This document shows, one piece after another, positions 9,339 to 22,600 of a stretch of 64,000 bases of DNA. The translations under genes were made by a program, and so were the position numbers. Source of the stretch: Coffea arabica (taxonomy: Eukaryota; Streptophyta; Magnoliopsida; Gentianales; Rubiaceae); contig NC_092312.1 in the NCBI RefSeq assembly GCF_036785885.1, positions 15,456,001 through 15,520,000 on the forward strand, in the 5' to 3' direction. The number at the start of each line of letters is the position of its first letter. Within the stretch, counting starts at the first letter, position 1. A model generated the notes under the pieces. That model ran no database searches, was not told the origin of the DNA, and was given only the letters and a program-made list of their open reading frames with translations.

Positions 9339-12300
9339 TCATTCATAGTAATCTGCATCGTGCAACAAAATAAAATGTGCATCCTCCACGCTCTTGATTG
9401 GATCTCCATTGTACCATGTTATGCTTCCTGCATTTTACGTAAAGTGCAACTGCTCAGTAAAAGATACCAATATGAAAGCAAGTGAATAACTTGTCATTGC
9501 ACAAGAAAAAGCATTTCACAACATCCAGTTTCGGCTGAATCCCACCTTTCTGGGGATTGATCTATGTCAACTTCAAAGCCTAAAATACAGGTTCAGTTGA
9601 TGCCTCTATGTTTCATATGAATAAATTGATACTTCAAAGAAGTGCTTTTTTAAAATGCACAAAAAGCTTGCTTGCAGGTTCAGTCAAAGGAGTGATCTCA
9701 TGATGACACCCACATATGACAAGCAACAACCACAATATGCTCATAGCTCATTTATGAATTTTTCCATGAAAGTCCAGTTTAGTCTTATACCTGCCATACT
9801 TGCTGTTTCCTGCTCTCGTGTTGCATGAAGTATGATTGTCCCAGAAAGCACAGTGATGAATCCACAAATCTCAGAAGCAATGCTACTTGCGTCCTGTCCT
9901 GACCAATCCTGCAAAAATTTTAACATATAGAGATTTGAGTGCATATTCCCATGTAACAGTGGGAACGCTTTGAAGAAGTTCCAAATCCAAAAAAGCTGCC
10001 ATATGGATAGGTGCAAGTCCACAAAAAGAGGGGGGAAAAAAAGATTTGGTGTATACCTTGAACATTATAGCGCTAGCAATGATTGTCAGAGTTGTGAACA
10101 TCACATAATATATTGGAGAAACCAGGGCTGCATTGAATGTATCCAGTGCCTAAACAAGAATTTGCAGAAATAACAAATGCTCTCTTAATTAAGTGAAGGG
10201 GAGAACATGTATGTGAACAGGAAAATGAATATTAGCTTCTAATTTCTAAAGAACCAGCACCATATCATAAAATCATCACCACCCACCTTGTTAAGGTAAT
10301 TTAACTGTGTGATGACACATACTATAGCAACTGCAAGAAAAACCCATGTCTCCGGATATGCAACTTGACTAATGCCCTCTAGAGTAAGCTTTATTGCAAT
10401 TCCAATAGCCTTTATGCTGACAACCTAAAATTGCCAAGGAAGATGTTCATTTCAGTAAATATGAGAAAAACAATGATTGAGATGTGCAAGGTACAAACAG
10501 AATCCAAGAATAGAGTGATTAATATACCGTAAGGGCACCCATTAAGGAACAAATTCCCAAGTAAATTAGTATGTTTGACTGCCCATAGCGAGGCTCAAAG
10601 TACAAAACGAGTGCCAGCACTATTGACATCGTAGCTGCAACATAAATTAGAAATGCTGCAGCAAAGATGCATGCTATCAAGAAACCACGAAAATCTCTAA
10701 GAAGAGTAAACATAGTATAGGTTTTTAAGGACTTGTGCAACAATCAAGACCTGGTTGAATAGCCAAATTCCAGATCTGTTGTACAGAACTTGGAGTCTGC
10801 TCCTGAGGTGCATGGATTACGATGACCACAGATCCGACAACGCACGATACACATCCCACTACACCCATTCTTCTCAATCGTTCCTTCAAGATAAAGTGTG
10901 CCAAAACAGCACTATTCATATTCATTAAGGTTAGTGTGGCTATCATCCTTCAGAGTGTATCAGATCTACAAGAGTACAAGAACTATATACCTGACAATTA
11001 TACTAAGCGCACCAAGAGGGGTCACCATAACAGCTGGAGCATAAATATAAGCCACAAAATTTGCCACTTCTCCAACAATCACTGCATATATCAGATATGT
11101 TCTACAATTAGTTATGTAGCATGGCTTCCATGCTTGGAGAAGAGGGAACATGAATGATTTATTACTCACTTATAATCATGCCAGTCCACCAAAGCGGCTC
11201 AAGCAAGTAAGTATACCCTCCAACACCTGTAGTAAAGACAAATCGCACCACTGAAAACTCTTGAATTGGGTAAAGAATAATGAATAGAAATAGTCTGTTC
11301 CAATAAATCTTGCATCATTACACAACTATGCACTCATTTCCATATGATCCAAAAAGCTAGCCACTTAATTTTTCTGGTTATTAATACTTTTCAAGAAAAG
11401 AAAAAGGTGAATCTAGATATGTTTAATCTTGAGCAAGGCACTCCCTTTCTCATTTCTCTATGGCATAGTTTCAATCATGGGATGTCAAAATTTTTTACAT
11501 TTTTCTCGAAAAGATAATGTGTTACTTTTATTTTCTATCCAGTACCAACAACTGACTACAAGAAACCAACGTTTTACTAGACATTCATTCAAATATTACA
11601 TTATAGCTCTGAGGACTTCCGTAAAGGGGCATTTTTCATAGTTCACCAAGACATGATCTCCTGAATTAGATAGTGTCCTTAATGTGTCAAATAAAGAGAT
11701 TATAAAGGTGGACAGCTTTTAGTTCTGACACAATAGCTGAATCAATGCCAACAACCAATGATCTGTCTCGGCAAAATCACGATAAAACCAACAGCCCTAA
11801 GACACCATCTATTTTCAATTTGACAACTGAATAGGGCTACTCAAAATGGAAAGAGATCAAAACCCTGGCATCCACTTAATATCAGACGCCCCTCAAGAAA
11901 ACCAATCTTTAAGCCACTCAGCCATACCTCAGAATTGTTGATCCAATGGAATAAAATGTACCACTAAAATTTAATGATAAAGGTAACTTTTTTACTTACT
12001 TAAAACTACTTAAAACAAATGTTCATTTATTACATCATTTTGGAAACTTTAGAAGATTTAAAGGCTGCAGCAGATGAGAACATGCCCAGATATCCATGCA
12101 GAGTTAAGGGTTTTGATATGAATTCAGAAATAGGACGTGTAATACAAGCATAAAGTTGGCTTTTTTTTGGCAGGAAACACAGCTTATACCAAACTACACA
12201 AGCATAAGCATATAAAATTCCAAGAGAAGTACGTTTAGATCAATGTGTCAGCTAAAACTGTATCTCACCACCGTAAAACTTGCTAACCCCGCGAAAAAAA

Positions 12301-12754
12301 CCTGATAACCCCATGGATTGCAAGATTTATGTACTACACTACAGAATCAGAAGTTAAGCAATACACAAACACTTCTACTAAATTTTCTGAGAATTATTCG
12401 AATTACTGATCTCTCTCTCTTTCTTTTTTCATTTTGTTTTCTTCTTATTTTCTTTGAGTGCTGAAAATTGAAGGGTGGCTGTGATCAATCAAAAGACGAA
12501 GGCAAGTTCAAATTTTACTGAATCAGAAGGGTATTATCCACTAAAAAATCAAATTAGACAAAAGAAATGAGGAAAGATCTAGCAGAGTTGCGAAAAAATC
12601 GGATGAATAATGGAAAAAAAAGACCTGCACGAGTAGCAGAAGAAGCAGCAGCAGCACGCTTGAGACCCTTCTTCTTCAAAATGAAGCTGGTCCCAATAAA
12701 CAAGCTCGACAGCATAGCCAAAATCAACCCCCTTGAATTATCCGACACCCCCAT
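9339..12754 (-). CDS. Probable magnesium transporter, NIPA family
   Basis: Nine exons on the minus strand: 12754-12625, 11226-11170, 11081-10991, 10911-10751, 10655-10528, 10424-10287, 10149-10057, 9908-9791 and 9427-9339. They join in frame into 334 residues, the normal size for plant NIPA proteins. NIPA proteins are multi-pass membrane proteins of the drug/metabolite transporter fold, linked to Mg2+ transport. The marks are MGVSDNSRGLILAMLSSLFIGTSFILKKKGLKRA at the start, then [125 protein letters not shown], and EICGFITVLSGTIILHATRE. About nine hydrophobic segments are visible. Intron 1 is long (1.4 kb). Substrate and membrane location are inferred from the family, and I do not assign a number within it. 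Confidence 0.9.
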
Positions 12755-12779
12755 CTTGCGTCCCTTTTACTACTACTTC

Positions 12780-14180
12780 TTTATATTAACAAATCAACAA
12801 AAGAGAAAAAAGGAACTAAAATCAAGACAATCAAGTTTGATTTCCCGCCAAGAGAATGCTCCAACACACAAGCCTTATCTTACAACCTTCTTCTGCCCAC
12901 TTGAAAAGAAAAATAAAATTGAAAAATAAAGCTGGAAAAAGGGAAAATGAGCTCTCCGAGCAATAAACGTGGGGAATGGCAAGGGAGAAGGTGACGAAGG
13001 GAAAGATCTGAAAAAAATACTACCAAAACTGAAGTAAATGACGACAATTAGGAGGTGGCGTAGTGGGTAGCGTTATTACGGTATTTTGTTTCACTTTCAA
13101 TAGGCTCTGCTCCTCTGAGTCAATGAAGTCAAAGTTCCCTCTCAAACACCAAATTAAAGCGCGACGGATTAAAGTCGAGCCGTCTTTTTGTTGGAAGCTT
13201 CGTCTGTACTCTGTACTTCATTTTTTCCTTTATTTTTCTTTTTGGATAAATGGACATAATTAGTAAAAATTCCTACAATTTTTAAATGCTCTAAAAATAC
13301 TCTTTCATTTTTTTAAGTGTCATGCATCTAAATCCGGTAGTGTATTAATTGTAAGTGCATGAAATATTAATCTTAAGATTTTCTTCAGTATTATATTTCA
13401 AGAATAATACTTCAATTTTTTTATATAATTTCAAATTACCTAAGATAAATAAATATTTTATGAGTTACGCTAAAAAAATACATGTCCTACTCTTTTGGTT
13501 TATAATGCATCATAACTAATCTAATATCTCATGCACAAAAATATAATTCAAAACTAATGTTAATGTAGCATAACATCTAAAAGTAATAAGTGTACGTAAA
13601 CTTGTATTTTATGATTCATAACTTTCAAACATATTCTTATTTTTCATAGACATCTTTTTATACCTAAAGTTGTTTTTCTTCAATTGAACTCTCCTGAAGT
13701 TAAAGATTTACCAGCTAGTTTTATAACTTCTATAGTATATGAAAAATTATTTTGTAAATTGATATTTTGACTTGATAATATACTTATTTAGAAATTCGAT
13801 AGCTTTGCTTCCTCCAACTCCCTTCCACCACCACCACCGCCTTCCCCCCCCCCCTCCCCCCCTCACCCAACCAAAAAAAAGGGAATATCAAACACTCACA
13901 ATATGTAGATTTTCACAAAAAAAAAGGGAAAGTAAATTCTTCATAAAAAATTAGTCACAAAAAGGAATTGCATAACCCTCTAAACAAATGCAAAAATTCA
14001 CCGCTTGCCTTTTCATAAGATTATTTGCACGCAATACCATTCCCAATAGAAAGGAAGGCTTGTAAATCAAACTGAAACATGAAATTATGTCATGCAGGAA
14101 AGAAGGAAGAGGACAAGCAATAAAATCTAAAATAAAGGGGCATTTCCTTCCAAGGAGATGATCAAGTAATGTGAAAAATT
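12780..14180. other. Intergenic, NIPA upstream region
   Basis: Holds the NIPA promoter (about 12755-13060) and then AT-rich sequence. A C-rich simple stretch with long C runs lies at about 13818-13870. No gene is supported. Confidence 0.4.
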
Positions 14181-14345
14181 TTATATGAAATGCTGAGTAC
14201 TGCTAGTAAAGGTATTGGATTTAATCATTGAGGTTAGTTCGGTGATTAAAAAGAACTCTTAAAGTATTCCCTACTATTAAATTTAGGATTCGAATCCTTG
14301 CAATCAGGTAGATTTTCGAATTCTCAACCTAATGGTTGGAAGTAA
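14180..14345 (+). repeat. Possible tRNA-derived SINE fragment
   Basis: A GGTTAGTTCGGTGATTAAAA motif (14231-14250), similar to a pol III A box region, is followed about 40 bp later by GGATTCGAATCC (14287-14298), a good B box. That spacing fits a tRNA-like SINE head. No tail or flanking duplication was identified, so the call is tentative. Confidence 0.35.
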
Positions 14346-14453
14346 GAAGAGTGTAGGAAATGGTGAGAAAGAAAAAAAAGGGGGGGGGGTGTTGAATTGG
14401 CAGTAAAACTCATAGGCGAATCCGAAATAGAAAGACAACAAATATCACTGACC

Positions 14454-14478
14454 GGAAGGAAGGAAGGAAGGAAGGAAG
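14454..14478. repeat. (GGAA)n microsatellite
   Basis: About six tandem GGAA units in the spacer between NIPA and NUP205. Confidence 0.85.
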
Positions 14479-14654
14479 CTTTGGATAAAGATAAAAAGGA
14501 ATTTTGGACGGACATAAAAGATGCAAATTCTTTTCACTGTTGTGAGTGGCTTTCAAGGACAGAGAAACATTCATGCAACATTAAACAACCTGCCCACTTA
14601 TGTTGTCAAGAATAGGGCTGAGACACTTTGTTTACATGCAATCACATTCCTATA

Positions 14655-15490
14655 CCATCCTGTCAAATAAATTCATTTAATTAAATTTATTTATACCCGC
14701 TCATGAATAAATGGGTATGAGTATCTTAAGTTTTTACATATAGGTATAAATGGGTTACCCGATAATACCTATTTATTAAATATGTATTATTGAGTAATAA
14801 ATAGATATTATTGGGTAACCCATCAAATTCAATTAATCCATTTAGAATTGTAATTCATCAAACCTCTTTTCTTCCCCCACCCTTTTTTTTTTTTTCCAAA
14901 ATTTTCATTTTGTTATGATGTTAACTACTTTTGTTTCATTATTATTATTATTATTTGTTGATTTTGTCTTATCATTTTGTTTTCTCTTAATTTGCTAACT
15001 TGCCCATTTTTCAGTATTACCAAGCTTCTTTTCTTACCTTTCCAAAATAAAATTTTAAATTTACACACAACAAATGCTAGGGTTTCAAGATTTTTGAATT
15101 AAGTTTTTATGTTAACTTTTATAGTACTTAGTTCAATTTTTTTATTCTTATTGTTCAATTATTAAAAAATATGTAATTTTACAACATAGAGTATGGATGG
15201 GAAAAAATTGGTAATTAGGCTTATTGACTATTATAAGTAAATATTTAAAACTAATGATGGGCGCAACATGTGGTGTAAATTGATATTAAGTTTGCAAAAA
15301 TGAATTTAAATGAGTTTACAAAAAGTTAAAATTAATGGGTTATAAATGAATAATTGAGTTACCCAATTCAATTTTTGACTTACTCATTTATACTCTTCTA
15401 ATTAAATGGGTATAAATGGGTTGACTCACTTATACTCATTGCCCACTCTACCCAACCCAAACAAGTCACCTATTTTGACACCTCTACCTA
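14655..15490. mobile_element. Possible non-autonomous hAT-like element
   Basis: An AT-rich block of about 830 bp. The left edge reads CCTGTCAAATAAATTC and the right edge ATAGGTGACTTG..GGTGTCAAAATAGG in reverse complement. Inside, ATACCC/GGGTAT and TGGGTTACCC motifs appear in both orientations near each end. The AGGTGTCAAA end with ATGGGT-type motifs resembles a common plant hAT-like repeat class. TIRs are poor and no clean target duplication was found. Confidence 0.4.
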
Positions 15491-16011
15491 CATGCCATAA
15501 TTTCTCAATTACACATAAGAAAGGTCCAAACTTCCATCTTTTTAGTAAGCAAGCTAAGTTAAATAATTGAGAACAAAGCGCCAAGTTGCTTTACGCAACC
15601 ACAGCATAGAAATTAAAATTTAACATACCCTCGTGGTTTGGTTGGTTGGTCATAAAAAGCTATTGGTGATATAAGCTCTAAACCTCGCATACAATGATAC
15701 AAGAAGCTACAAGAGAGCTGGGCAGAGATTGCCTACAATCTAAATACAGTTGACAGCCGCATACTACCATGTCGTAGAACTAGATGAGACACACTATGAC
15801 AACAATTTAAGTCGAAATTTCCGGTTGCAAAATTACAGTAAACAGAACTTTTGGCAATCATTCTGCCTCTGGCATGTAGAGGAATGGAGCACCTCCTCGG
15901 CTAAAAATATGCATTCCTGGAGAAAGATAGAGAGACATTGCCAACCCAATCAATTCATAAACTGAACTATGAAATATAGAGAGACATCCTTTTATTATTA
16001 TTATTATTTTC

Positions 16012-16372
16012 GAATAATTTCAGAAACCTACCGAAGCTTCTGACAGTTACAGAGAGCTCCCCACAAGTTTTAAATATTACACCTACATACCATGTTTTTA
16101 CTGTTCACGCAACACTATAGACCCACCCAATCAGCTATATTTTCCCTAAAATATCCTAACTACCCTTTTTGCACCAAAACAAAAAGAAACAAAACCTTGC
16201 ACCCTTCCGCCAAACAAAGAATACTATCAAGCAAAGACTCCAAATTCCAAATCTCAAACCCCAGTAATTCCATCATCCCAGCCTCAAAAACTTGCCAAAA
16301 ACCAACATTCCATTGCCAACCAATCAAACTTCAGTGTAAATTTCAAAACCTTAAGAGACGTTTCTGAAATTA
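16012..16372. mobile_element. MITE-like element with ATAATTTCAGAAAC ends
   Basis: The left end AATAATTTCAGAAACCTACC and the right end, read inwards as GGATAATTTCAGAAACGTCT, form a TIR pair about 360 bp apart. The end sequence matches the ends of the larger element at 38043-39205, so the two look like family members. It lies just downstream of NUP205. Confidence 0.5.
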
Positions 16373-16685
16373 TCCAGACATATTTCAGAAGCAGGAAATG
16401 CCATTTTTCTCTCTTGAAAGCGGAAAGTAGAACGCATGTTACAAAATAGATTATCATCATAACCTATATGCACATTTAGATTTCACATTTTACATTGTGT
16501 ATCAACATTCCTTCACCTTACCCCAAAACAAAAATCTACACATTCACAGCCGAAGCTTCACATTTCTTACATATCTTATACATGGATGACACACCCTCTA
16601 ATAAAAGTAAATAACTGATACCCATTTTACAACTTGTTCTCAAGGACATCGCTTTTCTGAACTTCCACCACCATAAGCAAGCATG

Positions 16686-19600
16686 TCAACTGAAGGCTTG
16701 AGCTTGCAATTCAGGATATACAAATGATACAATTTGTTTCAAGGACTTCACTGTCTGTTTCAAAAATGCCTGTCCCTCCGACACTGAAAATTTAACGAAG
16801 AAAGAAGTATAATGTCTAATAAAACCATGGTCAGGAAGACTGAAATTGAACGTACAACAGGAGGCTGTAAAAGGACCAGTACCTCTTATGAACAATCTAA
16901 AGTTTTTCAAGAAATCCTCAGCACGTCCAAGCACAGGACGAATCCCACAAATTTGTATTACGCAGAGTTCAAGATGCAATGCCATTACTGTTATTTGTAA
17001 GAGCAGTAGACAGATGTCCTGCATAGCAGGAGTAACCAGCGTTGACTTGTTGGCTTCACACAATTCAGTGAGGATAATAATGCCTTGATCCTGCCATCCA
17101 ACATTTACTAGTCAACCATGTGCAACAAAAACTATCACAAAACATAGACATCCCAGAAAATAAGCCATAGGGAATATTTATACTCCACTTTGATGTCTGT
17201 CAACCGTTTTACCTTTAATGAAGGATTCTACATCGACCCCAATAAATAAAAGCACTCAATTGAAAGGTATAATATGCGAAGTACAACTTTTTTCAAATGT
17301 TGCTCAGTCCAACTGTCAAAAAACAATGAGGGGAAGAAGGAAATGAACACTAAAACCGTACCTGTAAACCATGCAATATATCAGGCATTGGGAGCTCTGG
17401 AAAATGTGAAAGGTCCACAAAACCAACCTCCTCAGCCCTTTTAGCTGCTCCTTCAGCTTGTATGCACAAAAATTTTAAAAGAAGAAAGGTGACTTTATAT
17501 ATCTGAATTGCTGTAATGTCAGAGAAGTAAGTTTGAGAAGCTGGAAATTCAATGTCATCTAATTGATCTTTGCTAACAACGGAAGTAGTTCTCAAGGACA
17601 TTGAAGAAAATTTAGGATCTAAACCGCAACCAAGAGGTGTAAGGACAAACCAACCATTTCTGCTATTAACAAATGATGGTTTCTTATACCACTCAAACTC
17701 CTCCTTCAGAACTGGATGACATATAAGTGGTGCAACTCTTCTAGGTAATTCTCCAAGCTGTTGATTTCCCCTACTGATGAATGCCAATAAATGGATACAC
17801 TTTTCTCTTAACTGTGAATCCATCTCTTTCATAGCTTTATTCCATGAATTCCTATATCTTGCTAGGACACAAATCAGCATAAGCGTTTGTTCTGTTTCTT
17901 TAAGAGTACTTAAAGTAGTATGCCTATTAAGAGATCGAGCTCGTTTCTTATCATGATCTTCTGATGGGAAATCTGGTACACTAAGGTAATAAGAAATTAA
18001 AAAAGCTTTCTCTACTAACAAGTGAGCCATAACATAATCCACAATCCCAGTCGAAGAAGAAGCATCCCCCAGAAAGTGAACAATAGCTGTAACAACAGCC
18101 AAGCTAAGTCCCCATATATGCTTTGCCTTTTCACTTCTGTCATATTCATATGAGAGGCTCCTCTCACCACAAATGACAGAGGAATGCTGATCATCAGATA
18201 ACTTGGCTAATAGCCCTCTTAGGGATGCAAAGAAACCAGCATTAACAAGCATCATAGCACCTTCTCTCACGCGGCTAAGGGTCAAGAGGAACTGCAAAAT
18301 CACTGGAATTGTTGCAACTGAAGTTTCATCTTCAAGTTTCTGAACAACAGAATGCAACTGTAAATGTTTTTCAACAATAGGAATCCAAGTAGCTGATGTT
18401 GAAAAACCTCTCAGTACGACATCTATCGTAGAGAGGGAGAGCTTATAATGATCAGCAGATTGAGTACAGTGGCAAATAATGGGTAATAACCCTAAAATTA
18501 GAGTAGATGCCTCAGCAGCTTCAACAACAGAGTCTGTTGCACTCCCAGCAGCCAAATGTGTTTTCAGCCAGCTCAAGTTGACTGAAAAGAGAACCAACAT
18601 AAGTAAAAGCTTCATTGCTTCTCCCAGACTAGTATCTAATGGCCTTAAGCTACTCAACACTTTAAGGCCCAGCCCTGAGGCTTTTAAGACAAGAATACAT
18701 GAGTGAAGAGATAGGTTTTCGCCTATGGATTTGATCAGATGCAGCAGTAATTCCGCTTGAGCCAGAAGGATATCAAGCACATCTTGAATGACATCTAGAT
18801 CTGGAGCTAATGATTCTATAGTGGCATGCAGACACTGACATGCATGGTTGATGCATGACAAGGTAAGTTGCTCAGGGATTGTTCCAGCTAGTGCGCCTCC
18901 AATCTCACCTGACTGCATGAGCAGGTAAAACATGTCAAATACACATAAACATTGTATAAAACATGAAAAAATGGATATTCATATAAAACATTCAGAAATC
19001 TATTCTGAAAACTCTGGCTCGAAAATTATGACCACTAAACAACTAAAATGTAAAGGCAGAAAAAGGTTTATGCATGGTATCTTAATTTAAATAAAAAGCC
19101 AGAAACTTCTGGTGTTTTACTTGCATAATCAAGGAATAAAATATGTCAAAAGTAGAGACAATTATTGTCCACGTTTTGCTCATATCAGAATTTCTGGATC
19201 ATGAAAATGTGAGAACACAGAAGCATTAAACAGCAATTGATTCTTCTGCAAGTAGATGCTACATCTTAATACAAGAGCAAAACACAGAATTCAATGAAAT
19301 AGCTATTCTTCAGGCTTATGTGACATTTGGCATGATTGAGAAGTCCAGGAATAGAAATATAATTGGAAACTCACGTCATCACCATCCAAGGACAACATGG
19401 TTACTAATGCTTTGAGAGCAGAAAGCTTGGAATTTTTGAGCAACACCATCTTATTAACATTATCCAAGCAGTTCAACATTTTTTCTGCAACTGATTTAGA
19501 TGCTTTCCACTCTGGAAGAAGGTCCCACAGATCCAATCCCATATCAGATTGCAGACGAGACAAGTCATATAGGTTAACATCCTTTACATGCAATTGAAGG

Positions 19601-22600
19601 TCCTCATTGCACTTGCATAGATATGTTTGCAAAAATATTGACTGTAACAGATACTGCAACATTTCTTTGAAGGACCTGTCATTAATTGGTCGACCTTCAA
19701 GCTCTCCATGCAGATGGTAGAAGAGATCACTAAGTATCAAACGTTGCAAGTCTTTTCCTAGACTGGCAACCAAAAAAAAAAAAAGCAAATATCAGTTGCA
19801 TCAGTAAACCCCAAAAAAAAAAGGCCTTTCTGAAACAAGGACAAACAATTCTACATTCTCATGCAAGCATAGAATAAAACCACCATGAAGAGAAAAATAT
19901 CAGATTAGACTGCTGACTTGATTGACAAGAAGTGCATGCATAAATATCTATATATGTCACTGGTATAACCAAAATGATAGTGGTTACCAGCAACAGATTC
20001 AAACCTGGCAGTTGCATCAATCAAAAGTGTCTACAAGATTAAATAATGACAGATACTAATAATTTTACCTGTAACCATGTTGTGTGTATCGAGTCAACAA
20101 TTCGGAGAAGGCTGGCAAATTTACCAACTGCAGATAATACCGACAAGTGAATCATAAATGATGTCACAAGTTCAGCCACAGCACTAAATGACAAAAGGAA
20201 AAAGAGACAGCATAATTGATGTAACCTCAAGAAGCAAACACCTCAAAATTCTATTGTATATGGTCTATTAAGGGATAATACCTTTCTCGACAAAACAAGA
20301 AGTTTTTCAATGAGAGACACTGACAAACTTCCCATCTCACCATCTTTGAGTTTCAGCATGGAATGTACAGAAAACAGGCTAGCAGAAACCTGTAAAGCCA
20401 TTTATCAGTTAACATGCAACTTCTTATAAGGAGTACAACAAATGAAGCAACTCATCAGAACATGCATCTATCATATGCTGAAAACATCACGAAACAAACG
20501 AATTCCATGATTCAGAAACATATTGACTTAGTCAATTTAAACACCAAAGCAAGTTTATAATAACGTGTATATCCAGACACACAGCAGAAAAAGTTCCTGC
20601 CATATCCAAGCACAATTCGTACTTTCCCCTTTTCAATATCCATCCACCTAGACCCCAACAAGTTGCCTAATTGGCACCAAGAAAGAAGCCTGCTAGCAGT
20701 CTTTGGCCACATTAAATAAAGAAACAAGAAAAAGGTCTTAGGGCCTACAGTTGAGCAAGCGATAAAGTTACCAACAAAAAAGGCCCTTGGAACGCTAAAA
20801 CATTCTGTAGATACTGCCGATTTATATTGTCTGTTTAACGGTTAATCACCTCCAATGAATAACTTGGGAAAAACTATACTGATCCTAGTTGGCTATGTCA
20901 AGAAAAAGAACAACTTCCCACTCAAAAGCAGGGTCTCACCTTTGCATGCAAGTGCATTTCAAAGTCATAGGTACACGAGGCATATGACTTTATCAGGTCA
21001 CCCAACAGCGAGCTTTTGAACCAGGTTGAAAGCAAATTCTTCAAACCACATATACTTCCATCTTTGGCTAATCTGGAACCATCTACCTTGTCCACTTGAT
21101 CTTTTGATAGTTCAGAAGTTGTTTTCAAAGCTAACTCGCTGTGTAAAAGCTTCTTATGCAGGAAAATTTCATAAGCAATTATTTCTAATAAATCAGATTG
21201 ACAGTAATAACTGTATACTAAGTTTTGAAGCTCCTTGTCTGTGAGGTTTTCCGATGGATTGTCTGGCTTATGAGGGATGAGCATGACAGAATCAGAAAGT
21301 TGTTTCCAGAAGTTCTCTGAGTTCTTCAGCTGCTCTAAGAAATTTGTGAACTGCGGAGCGCCTTGCCACAATGCCTTCAGGAAGTTCAGAACATTCGACA
21401 GCATATTGGGTTTACTGAAAGTAGAAATTATCAGGTCATTTTTTTGTTGCATTTCTTAGATAACCTAAAATGGTCATTCAAGATGAATATTTCTTACAGT
21501 AGATTACCACGATAGACATACCCCTTCATAAGCTCATCAGATTTCCTGACACACTGAAGAATTGCATCTAAAAAGTTTTTGCCATTTGACTCCAGCCTAT
21601 GATTAGCTTCATTCGGATGCTTCTCACTAAGGACATCACTTAACTGGGAATTTGAATTTTCCTTCGAAGTAATAACAGCAGCAAGAAATGCAGGCTGGAC
21701 ATTGAAAGCCACTGACTCAGAACCAAGAAGTAAAACTAATAGAAAGCAGAGTAAGATGACTTGTTGAAGTCAATAAATAGCACCAGACTGGTCCTTTAAT
21801 TATAACTTCGGGTTAATGAATAACATCAGACTTCTCATTTCATTAATAATTCAGGTTGAAACAACAAAAATCAGCTAAACTTGAGGAAATTTGGCAATAT
21901 CACGAACTCTCAGAACAGTTTAAATGTTTTTCTAACCAATGAGGTCTGAGGCATAAATCACAACAGAAACCTTTAATAAAAATTATCAGTTATCTCCACA
22001 CACACACACACAAAAAAAAGGAGCAGCGAAACCATACTAACCAATTTAAACTAATAAGATAATAGAAAAGAAAAAAAAGTTTCTCAAGATACTAATATAT
22101 CCCAAGAACAAGAGCTAAAATTAAAAATGCACTCTTCAAATAACCACGATCAATTCCATGATGGAAATATTACTCCAAAACCAGTGGCTGAAAGAGTGCA
22201 GTTGCAACCATGTTTTGTTATCAAAAGAATAAGCCCAATGTAATGACCTGATAACATGCAGCCGAAGTAAGCAATCTAAAAGTAGCAATGACGAGTTCCT
22301 CATTCCATGGTGACTGCCCACTCAAGATGTGACAAATAGAACTCCTGAACTCGCATATCTGCCCGATTATATTAGCGGATTAGAATGCAATAGATAACCC
22401 AACTAGCTATCAATGAGATAACATAAGAATCCACCATTAAGCATAACTGGAAACCTGTTTATCATCCAGACCAAGACATGCATTGCCAAATGCAGATGAC
22501 CTTGAAGAATCCCCTGTGATAAATAACAAGGAAAGCAGCCTTGCAGCACTAACCTGTATGTTCTGCATGAACAGTGAATTTCATCAATAACATCTATACA

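Noticed and set aside
14180-14345. A true tRNA gene from the A- and B-box-like motifs
   Set aside because: No cloverleaf with paired acceptor stem could be drawn, so it is listed only as a possible SINE fragment.
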